A DNA stretch of 34,123 bases from Alphaproteobacteria bacterium (GTDB lineage: Bacteria; Pseudomonadota; Alphaproteobacteria; Bin95), in contig JAJECF010000082.1 of assembly GCA_022822125.1 (NCBI GenBank), positions 1-34,123 on the forward strand, read 5' to 3'. Made by a program: the position numbers and the translations under genes. Below are positions 28,238 through 34,123 of the stretch, piece by piece. The notes beneath the pieces were generated by a model. The model made no database searches. It saw nothing but the letters and a program-made list of their open reading frames with translations, and was not told where the DNA came from. Positions within the stretch are counted from its first letter, which is position 1; every line of letters begins with the position of its first letter.

Positions 28238-29431
28238 TTACGCCGCCGTCGCTGCGCCGGACGCCAGCAGGTCTTCAATCCCGGCGGTGTCGAAGCCGAT
28301 TTCCGTCAGCACCTCGCGCGTGTGCTCGCCCTGGCGGGGCGGCGGGCGGCGGATCGAGGCCGGGGACCCGTTGAGCGTCAGCGGCGACGCCATCAGCCGC
28401 ACGCGGCCCTCGCTCGGATGGTCGATCTCGTGCCAGAAACCGACCTCCGCCAGATGGGGGTCCGCCACCACCTGCTCCAGGCTCTGCACCGGCATGCAGG
28501 GCACGCCCGCCTCCGACAGCGATCCTGCCCATTCCTCCGTGGTCTTCTCCGCCATCCACTTTTCGAGTTCGGCGTTGATTTCGTCCCGGTGCTCGAAGCG
28601 GGCCGGGCGAGTCGCGTAGCGCGGATCGTCCATCAGTTCCGGTCGTCCGGCGACCTCGAGCACAGCGCGCCAATGCTTGTCGGAGGTCGCCAGCACGCAG
28701 ATGAAGCCGTCCTTCGTCGCGATGGGCCAGCGTTTCGGGGTGGCGTGGCGCTCGGAGCCCACCCGGTCGAGCGCCGGCACGAAGCTTTCGCCCCAGAGAT
28801 GCTCCACAAGGGCGAACCCGGCCATGCTTTCGAACATCGGCACCTCGACCTCCTGCCCCTCGCCGGTCGCCAGGCGGTGGTAAAGCGCGCCGGAGACCGC
28901 CAGCGCGGCGAACAGCGCCGTCGTCTTGTCGGCGATGAGCATGGGTACATATTTCGCCTTGCCGGTCGCGAAGCCTTCCAGAGCCGCCAGACCGGCGCCC
29001 GCCTGGATCACGTCGTCGAAGGCCGCGCGCCCGGCATAGGGGCCGCTGCGGCCGAACCCCCAGATGTTGCAGAACACGATATCCGGCCTGATCCCGGACA
29101 CCCGCGCATAGTCGAGGCCGAGGCGCGCCAGGGGCTCCGGGCGCATATTGTGGACGAAGACGTCGGCCGTGCCGATCAGCCGGTCCATTGCCTGCTTGCC
29201 GCCTTCGGTCTTGAGATCGAGAACCACGCTGCGCTTGTTGCGGTTCACATGCATCCACTGCGAGGTCATGCCCGGACTGCGATGTGGTCCGACCAGCCGC
29301 GAGAGGTCGCCCTCCGGCGCCTCGACCTTGATGACATCGGCGCCCAGGTCGCCTAGGAACTGGCTCGTATAGGGGCCTACGACCACCGTCGTCAGGTCGA
29401 TGACTTTCAGGCCGTGGAACGGACCCGGCAT
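28238..29431 (-). CDS. CaiB/BaiF-family (class III) CoA-transferase
   Basis: The 397-residue product moves CoA between carboxylic acids; the substrate is unknown. It starts MPGPFHGLKVIDLTTVV and shows GDLGADVIKVEAPEGD (27-42), RNKRSVVLDLK (64-74), the catalytic aspartate in AFDDVIQAGAG (D139 or D140) and GEGQEVEVPMFESM. ATG 29431 has AGGAG about 11 nt upstream. It is divergent from the MmgE/PrpD gene, and the 131 bp between them must hold both promoters, though no clear boxes stand out. Confidence 0.93.
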   Translation of the reverse strand: MPGPFHGLKVIDLTTVVVGPYTSQFLGDLGADVIKVEAPEGDLSRLVGPHRSPGMTSQWMHVNRNKRSVVLDLKTEGGKQAMDRLIGTADVFVHNMRPEPLARLGLDYARVSGIRPDIVFCNIWGFGRSGPYAGRAAFDDVIQAGAGLAALEGFATGKAKYVPMLIADKTTALFAALAVSGALYHRLATGEGQEVEVPMFESMAGFALVEHLWGESFVPALDRVGSERHATPKRWPIATKDGFICVLATSDKHWRAVLEVAGRPELMDDPRYATRPARFEHRDEINAELEKWMAEKTTEEWAGSLSEAGVPCMPVQSLEQVVADPHLAEVGFWHEIDHPSEGRVRLMASPLTLNGSPASIRRPPPRQGEHTREVLTEIGFDTAGIEDLLASGAATAA

Positions 29432-29562
29432 GGCTGTGCTCTCCTGTTTCTGCGATACGGCCGCCGGTTTGCGACCGGGCCGCGATTCCTGCATTCTTTG
29501 CCGGAAATTACCGCCGTTGGAACCCTCCCGGCGGGTTGCTCCCTTGCTTCCGGAGACCCGCG

Positions 29563-30957
29563 ATGCCGCGCGACCGCAGCGAAACGCCAGCCCTGACCGC
29601 CGAACTCGCCAGCTGGATTGCCGGCCTGCAACCCGACGCTCTGCCGGAAAGCGTCCGCCATGCTGCGCGTCTCGCCCTGCTGGACACGATGGGCGCCGCG
29701 CTTCACGGGCGGCGGGAGTTCTGGGCCGAAACGGCGCTCGCCTGGGCGCGGCAGGGCTGCGGTCCTCCGGAGGAAGGCAAGGGGCTCGCGACGGTCTGGG
29801 GCGAGGCGCAGCCCTCGCTCAGGCCCGCTGACGCCGCCTTCGTGAACGGCGTCGCGGCCCATGCCTTCGAGCTCGACGATTTCATCGCAAAATTGCATCC
29901 GGGCGCGGCGGTCATCCCGGCCGCGCTGGCGCTTGCGGAGCGTCTCGGCTCCGGAGGCGAGGCCATCGAAACCGCGGTCGTTGCCGGCTATGAGGTCATG
30001 GTTCGCGCTTCGCGAGCGTTGGACCCCAATGCTGCGCGGTTGCGCGGCTGGCATCTGACGGGCGTCTGCGGCCCGCTCGGCGCGGCGGCGGCGGGCGCGG
30101 TGCTTTTCGGGCTCGACGAGGAGAGAACGGCCTGGGCGCTCGGCCTAGGCGCGACGCAAGGATCCGGCCTGTTCGCCTTCAATGCGGACGGCGCGATGAG
30201 CAAGCGCCTGCATCCCGGGCGCGCCGCCCATGCCGGCGTTATGGCGGCGGAGCTCGCGGCCATGGGCTTCACCGGCCCGGCGAGCGTGCTGGAGACCGAT
30301 GACGGCAGTTTCCTCGACGCCTTCTCCGACGCGGCAAGGCCGGAGCGCCTGCTGGACGAGCTCGGCGGCGAATGGGCCGTCGAGCAAGTCTATTTCAAGC
30401 CCTATTCCTGCTGCGGCTCGCTGCATGCCTATGTCGATGCCGCCCGTGAACTCCGGGACCGTCTCGGTCGCATGCCGCGCTCCGACGAAACGGTCCGCGC
30501 CGGCCTGCCGCGCGTGGTCGATGTGCAATGCGGCTTCGATTATGAGCCCGGCACCGCGCTCAACGGCCAGATGAGCGCAAGGTTCACCATCGCCGCCGCG
30601 CTCGCCGACGGCAATGCGCTGCCGGCGCAATATGCCGACGAGCGGCTGAAAGACCCGGAGCTCGTCGAGCTTGCGCGGCGCATCGAACTCGTGCCGGACG
30701 CGGAACTCGACCTCCTCTATCCCGCGGACTATCCGGGCTGGGTCGAGATCGCCGGTCCCGACGGGCAGGTGGAGCGGTCGGAAACGCTTAACCCCTCCGG
30801 CGCTCCGGGCCATCCCGGCCGGGAAGCGGCGCTGCTATCCAAATATAATGCGCTTGCGGCCGATGCCGTCGGCGCAGCGGCGGCGGCGCGGCTGAAGGCT
30901 GTGGCGATGGACCTGCCGCATCACGACGCAGCCGCGCTTGCCGCCGCTGCGGCTTGA
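29563..30957 (+). CDS. MmgE/PrpD-family protein
   Basis: The 464-residue protein belongs to the family of 2-methylcitrate dehydratase, cis-aconitate decarboxylase and related isomerases or dehydratases. Visible are FVNGVAAHAFELDDF, VAGYEVMVRASRAL, WHLTGVCGPLGAAAAGA, MSKRLHPGRAAHAGVMAAELA and FKPYSCCGSLHAYVDA, all conserved in the all-helical catalytic domain. ATG 29563 has GGAG 9 nt upstream. No prpB or prpC is nearby, so a propionate role is not supported; a role with the divergent CoA-transferase is possible. Confidence 0.9.
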   Translation: MPRDRSETPALTAELASWIAGLQPDALPESVRHAARLALLDTMGAALHGRREFWAETALAWARQGCGPPEEGKGLATVWGEAQPSLRPADAAFVNGVAAHAFELDDFIAKLHPGAAVIPAALALAERLGSGGEAIETAVVAGYEVMVRASRALDPNAARLRGWHLTGVCGPLGAAAAGAVLFGLDEERTAWALGLGATQGSGLFAFNADGAMSKRLHPGRAAHAGVMAAELAAMGFTGPASVLETDDGSFLDAFSDAARPERLLDELGGEWAVEQVYFKPYSCCGSLHAYVDAARELRDRLGRMPRSDETVRAGLPRVVDVQCGFDYEPGTALNGQMSARFTIAAALADGNALPAQYADERLKDPELVELARRIELVPDAELDLLYPADYPGWVEIAGPDGQVERSETLNPSGAPGHPGREAALLSKYNALAADAVGAAAAARLKAVAMDLPHHDAAALAAAAA

Positions 30958-30964
30958 AGACGTT

Positions 30965-31453
30965 ATGCCCGCCACGCCCGAGGACCTCTTCGCCCGCCTC
31001 GACGAACTGGGCATCGCCCACAGCACCGTCTGCCACGAGCCCGTATTCACGGTGGACGAGAACCGGGAACTTCGCGGCGGCATCGCGGGCGGTCATTGCA
31101 AGAACCTGTTCCTGAAGAACCGGAAAAACGCCTGCTGGCTGGTCGTCTGCCTGGAAGATGCGAAGATCGACCTGAAGGAGCTCGGCGGGCGGATCGGCGC
31201 GGGCCGGCCATCCTTCGGCTCGGCCGAACGCCTGATGGAGATGCTGGGCGTCCTTCCCGGCGCCGTCACCCCTTTCGCCCTCATCAACGACCGCGCGCAG
31301 CGCGTCCAGCCGGTGCTTCAGGCCCGGATGCTGGAAATCTCGCCGCTCAACTACCACCCGCTGCGCAACGACCGCACCACCGCCATCGCCCCGAAAGACC
31401 TCGTGCGGTTCATCGAAAGCTGCGGACATAATCCTGTTACGGTTGATTTTTGA
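30965..31453 (+). CDS. proX: ProX/YbaK-family prolyl-tRNA editing protein
   Basis: The 162-residue YbaK-like protein is predicted to hydrolyse Ala-tRNA(Pro) in trans. It shows the LGIAHSTVCHEPVFTV start, GGHCKNLFLKNRK with the conserved substrate-loop lysine, and the C-terminal segment ending NYHPLRNDRTTAI. ATG 30965 lies 7 bp after the MmgE/PrpD stop; the longer frame from 30938 would overlap that gene. The co-transcription with a catabolic gene is probably incidental. Confidence 0.88.
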   Translation: MPATPEDLFARLDELGIAHSTVCHEPVFTVDENRELRGGIAGGHCKNLFLKNRKNACWLVVCLEDAKIDLKELGGRIGAGRPSFGSAERLMEMLGVLPGAVTPFALINDRAQRVQPVLQARMLEISPLNYHPLRNDRTTAIAPKDLVRFIESCGHNPVTVDF

Positions 31454-31480
31454 TCCGGTTTCTGTTGCTGCGGACGGCAG

Positions 31481-31593
31481 GCTGGCGAGACGAGGCGACT
31501 TATCGACGCTGCGCTCTCGCCAAAGGGGGGCGGATGGCTCTAGAATGGCTGCATCCGAAAGGCTCGCCAGCTCCGATGGCGCTTAAGTGAGCC
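31481..31593 (+). promoter_or_regulatory. Possible structured leader of the molybdenum hydroxylase operon
   Basis: The left arm GCTGGCGAG (31481-31489) can pair with CTCGCCAGC (31563-31571), enclosing a CGGATG/CATCCG hairpin (31531-31557). Alternatively TGGCGAGA (31483-31490) pairs with TCTCGCCA (31515-31522), freeing CGCCA (31565-31569) to pair with TGGCG (31577-31581), with GGCTC/GAGCC outside. These exclusive folds resemble an attenuator or riboswitch. No known class was recognised, and chance pairing in GC-rich DNA is possible. Confidence 0.3.
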
Positions 31594-31627
31594 TGTTTGC
31601 GCGACTATGCGAGATTGAGGAGGAAGG

Positions 31628-32494
31628 ATGTACGCACCGAGTTTCGCTGCGCCCACGACGGTGGCCGAAGCGGTGCAGTTGCTGGCGAACGCAAGCGGCG
31701 TCGCCAGGGTACTGGCGGGAGGCACGGACCTTCTCGTCCAATTGCGCTCCGGCATGCTGAAGCCGGACCTGATCGTCGATACCAAGCGGATTCCCGAACT
31801 CCGGACGATTACGACCGAAGGCGGTGGCTTCCGGATCGGCGCATCGGTTTCCGGCGCCGAGGCCGGAGAGCATGAAACGCTGTCCAAGGACTGGCCGGGC
31901 GTCGTCGAGGCGGTCGAACTGATCGGTTCGACGCAGATCCAGGGCCGCGCGTCCTTCGTCGGCAATCTCTGCAATGCCTCCCCGGCGGCGGACTCCGTGC
32001 CGGCGCTGATCGCGGCGGGCGCGACGGTCGTCATCGCCGGGCCGGGCGGGGAGCGCGAGGTTCCGGTCGAGGACGTGCCGACCGCGCCGGGCAGAACCTC
32101 GCTCGCCAAGGGCGAGATGGTGGTGGCTGTCAAGCTGCCGCCGAAGCCGGCGCGCACGGGCGACGCCTATCTGCGCTTCATCCCGCGCACGGAAATGGAC
32201 ATCGCCGTGGTCGGCGCCGGCGTCTGCGTGACGCTGGACGAGGGCGGCGCCTGCACAGCGGCGAAAGTGTCGCTCGGGGCCGTCGCGCCGACCGTGCTGG
32301 TCGTTCCGGATGCAGCAGCGGCGCTGGTCGGCAGCAGGCTCGACGATGCGGCGCTCGCCGCGCTCGACGCCGCCGCCCAGGCCGCCTGCAGTCCGATTTC
32401 CGACAAGCGCGGCACCGTCGAATACCGCACCAAGGTCGCAGGCGTGCTGGCGCGCCGCGCGGCCGCCATTGCCTTCAAGCGCGCGGGAGCCTGA
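31628..32494 (+). CDS. Molybdenum hydroxylase FAD-binding (medium) subunit
   Basis: The 288-residue subunit carries FAD and passes electrons from the iron-sulfur subunit, as CoxM/XdhB do. It shows the FAD motif LAGGTDLLVQLRSG (29-42), RASFVGNLCNASPAADS near 114-130 (the second FAD loop), RFIPRTEMDIAVV and the C-terminal CO-dehydrogenase flavoprotein domain ending RAAAIAFKRAG. ATG 31628 has a strong GAGGAGGAAGG. It opens a three-gene operon. Confidence 0.92.
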   Translation: MYAPSFAAPTTVAEAVQLLANASGVARVLAGGTDLLVQLRSGMLKPDLIVDTKRIPELRTITTEGGGFRIGASVSGAEAGEHETLSKDWPGVVEAVELIGSTQIQGRASFVGNLCNASPAADSVPALIAAGATVVIAGPGGEREVPVEDVPTAPGRTSLAKGEMVVAVKLPPKPARTGDAYLRFIPRTEMDIAVVGAGVCVTLDEGGACTAAKVSLGAVAPTVLVVPDAAAALVGSRLDDAALAALDAAAQAACSPISDKRGTVEYRTKVAGVLARRAAAIAFKRAGA

Positions 32495-32503
32495 GCCGAA
32501 ACC

Positions 32504-32983
32504 ATGGCGAAACATCACATTTCCACCACGATCAACGGCGAGCCTGTCGAGTTCCTCTGCAGCACGGAGCAGACCATGCTCGACGTGCTGCGGGACGAGT
32601 TGCACCTCACCGGCACCAAGGAAGGCTGCGCCACGGGTGATTGCGGCGCCTGCTCGATCACGGTCGACGACCGCCTCGTCTGCTCCTGCCTGATGCTGGG
32701 CGTCGAGGCCGACGGCCACGCCATCGAGACTATCGAGGGCATGGCCGACGGGGACAAGCTGCATCCGCTGCAGCAGAAGTTCCTGGAATATGCAGCGCTG
32801 CAATGCGGCATCTGCACGCCGGGCTTCCTCGTCGCCTCCAAGGCCCTGCTGGAGCACAATCCTGACCCGACCGAGGAAGAGGCGCGTTACTGGCTCGCCG
32901 GCAATCTCTGCCGCTGCACCGGCTACGACAAAATCATCCGCGCCGTGCTCGATACGGCCGCCGATATGAGAGGAGCATCCTGA
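32504..32983 (+). CDS. Molybdenum hydroxylase [2Fe-2S] (small) subunit
   Basis: The 159-residue subunit has both iron-sulfur clusters of the family: the plant-ferredoxin type with C42, C47, C50 and C62 (GCATGDCGAC), and the all-helical type with C101, C104, C136 and C138 (QCGICTPG and CRCTG). Q100 next to the cluster is the residue that contacts the molybdopterin cofactor. It starts 9 bp after the medium-subunit gene and ends 1 bp before the large-subunit ATG. Confidence 0.96.
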   Translation: MAKHHISTTINGEPVEFLCSTEQTMLDVLRDELHLTGTKEGCATGDCGACSITVDDRLVCSCLMLGVEADGHAIETIEGMADGDKLHPLQQKFLEYAALQCGICTPGFLVASKALLEHNPDPTEEEARYWLAGNLCRCTGYDKIIRAVLDTAADMRGAS

Positions 32984-32984
32984 T

Positions 32985-34123
32985 ATGGCGCCCGACGGAA
33001 CCACCGGCCTCAAGGTCGTCGGCACCCGCCCGATTCGCCCGGACGGCGTGGACAAGGTCACCGGACGCGCCCAGTTCGGCGCCGATTTCCAGCTTCCGGG
33101 CCAGCTCGTCGGCAAGGTGCTGCGCAGCCCGCACGCCCACGCCCGCATCCGTTCCATCGACACTTCGAAGGCGGAGGCGATTCCGGGCGTCAAGGCGGTG
33201 ATGACCGCGGCTGACATGCCCGAGATCACCAGCGAGGAAGCCTTTGTCGGCGAGGGCCCGGCGGACTTCAAGGACATGTCCGGCAACACGATGGCGCGCG
33301 ACAAGGCGCTCTATGACGGCCACGCCGTCGCCGCCGTTGCGGCCACCAGCGCCGCCGCCGCCGATGCCGCGCTCGCGGCCATCGAGGTGGATTACGAGGT
33401 GCTGCCGCATGTCATCGACGTCGAGGACGCGATGGTCGAGGGCGCACCCGTCCTCCACGACGACATGTTCACCTCGGGCGTCGATCCGAAGCCGACGACG
33501 CCGTCGAATGTCGCCAAGCGCATGGTCTTCGAGCTGGGCGACGTGGACGCGGCGTTCGGGAAGGCCGACATCGTCATCGAGCGCAAATACAAGACCGCGC
33601 CGGTCCACCAAGGCTATATCGAGCCGCATGCCTGCGTGGCGCAGTATGCCGCGGATGGGCAGGTCCAGATCTACTGCTCCAGCCAGGGGCAGTTCATGGT
33701 CCGCGCCTATGTGGCCAAGCTGCTCGGCATCGACATTTCCGAAATCCGCGTGACGCCGCTCGAGATCGGCGGCGGCTTCGGCGGCAAGACGCTGGTCTAT
33801 CTGGAGCCGCTGGCGGTCGTGCTGTCGCGGAAATCCGGACGGCCGGTCAAGATGGCGATGACCCGCGAAGAGGTGTTCCGCGGCTCCGGCCCGACCTCGG
33901 GCGGCACCGTCTGGGTCAAGATCGGCGCCAAGCGCGACGGCACCATCGTCGCCGGCGACGCGGTGCTGAAATTCCAGGCCGGCGCCTATGCGGGATCGCC
34001 CGTCGGCCCCGGCTGCATGACCGCGTTCGCGGTGTACGACCTCCAGGACGTGCGCATCACCGGCTATGACGTCGTGACCAACCGTCCCAAGGTCGCCGCC
34101 TACCGGGCGCCCGGCGCGCCGAT
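32985..34123 (+). CDS. Molybdenum hydroxylase large subunit, N-terminal part (cut by window edge)
   Basis: The frame from ATG 32985 stays open to the right edge (379 codons). It begins with the a/b hammerhead domain (IRPDGVDKVTGRAQFGAD, SPHAHARIRSIDT) and enters the molybdopterin-binding domain with GGGFGGK (262-268). The last visible residues are AYRAPGAP (372-379). CO dehydrogenase form I has AYRCSFR and form II has AYRGAGR at this place, so true CO oxidation is unlikely; an aldehyde, N-heterocycle or acyl-CoA substrate is more probable. The catalytic glutamate lies beyond the window. Confidence 0.93.
   Translation, partial: MAPDGTTGLKVVGTRPIRPDGVDKVTGRAQFGADFQLPGQLVGKVLRSPHAHARIRSIDTSKAEAIPGVKAVMTAADMPEITSEEAFVGEGPADFKDMSGNTMARDKALYDGHAVAAVAATSAAAADAALAAIEVDYEVLPHVIDVEDAMVEGAPVLHDDMFTSGVDPKPTTPSNVAKRMVFELGDVDAAFGKADIVIERKYKTAPVHQGYIEPHACVAQYAADGQVQIYCSSQGQFMVRAYVAKLLGIDISEIRVTPLEIGGGFGGKTLVYLEPLAVVLSRKSGRPVKMAMTREEVFRGSGPTSGGTVWVKIGAKRDGTIVAGDAVLKFQAGAYAGSPVGPGCMTAFAVYDLQDVRITGYDVVTNRPKVAAYRAPGAP

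Noticed and set aside
31628..34123. Aerobic CO dehydrogenase (coxMSL) for carbon monoxide oxidation
   Set aside because: Gene order fits, but the AYRAPGAP loop is not that of either CO dehydrogenase form, so only the broad hydroxylase family is called.

Overview
The window is about 34 kb of GC-rich DNA from an alphaproteobacterium. The order rpsB-tsf-pyrH-frr-uppS-cdsA-dxr-rseP-bamA-skp-fabZ-lpxA-lpxI, a cysteine-free L36, and the run lpxC-bamD-recN-ligA all point that way; a Rhodospirillales-like lineage is likely, but the species cannot be named from sequence alone. Most of the window is housekeeping. No tRNA, rRNA or CRISPR array was seen.

Layout. Positions 1-118 are the right end of an IS3-family insertion sequence whose body lies outside the window. 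Then comes a perfect 28-bp inverted repeat (191-278). On the minus strand follows a two-gene unit, cofC then an LLM-class oxidoreductase (2171-379), which hints at cofactor F420. Divergent from it, lpxC-bamD-recN-ligA-threonine/serine dehydratase-infA run rightward (2226-9201). A small minus-strand unit, rpmJ-TPR protein-HAD protein, converges on infA (10528-9182). A repeat-rich gap (10529-10828) leads into a plus-strand group: a PRISE-type reductase, a thiolase-fold protein that has lost its cysteines, and an overlapping OB-fold (DUF35) partner (10829-13549). A 36-bp tandem repeat with an inverted copy (13631-13881) separates these from the end of a 13-gene minus-strand operon (25853-13912) that joins translation factors, isoprenoid, phospholipid and lipid A synthesis, and outer-membrane assembly. 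lpxD and lpxB are missing from their usual places in it.

The right third is accessory or catabolic: an SDR protein with all four catalytic positions substituted, a Phd-VapC toxin-antitoxin pair translationally joined to a GNAT gene, a CaiB/BaiF CoA-transferase divergent from an MmgE/PrpD protein, a ProX-type tRNA editing protein, and a xanthine dehydrogenase/CO dehydrogenase-family molybdenum hydroxylase operon (medium, small and large subunits) cut by the right edge.

I did not find an obvious new defence or mobile system. The items most worth a second look are: the SDR with the D-N-T-R active site; structured leaders before rpsB and before the molybdenum hydroxylase operon, each with mutually exclusive pairings; a lipoprotein-sized TPR gene whose signal peptide is only encoded if translation starts at CTG; a repeat element that appears to donate the Shine-Dalgarno and ATG of the PRISE gene; and the cofC-LLM pair.
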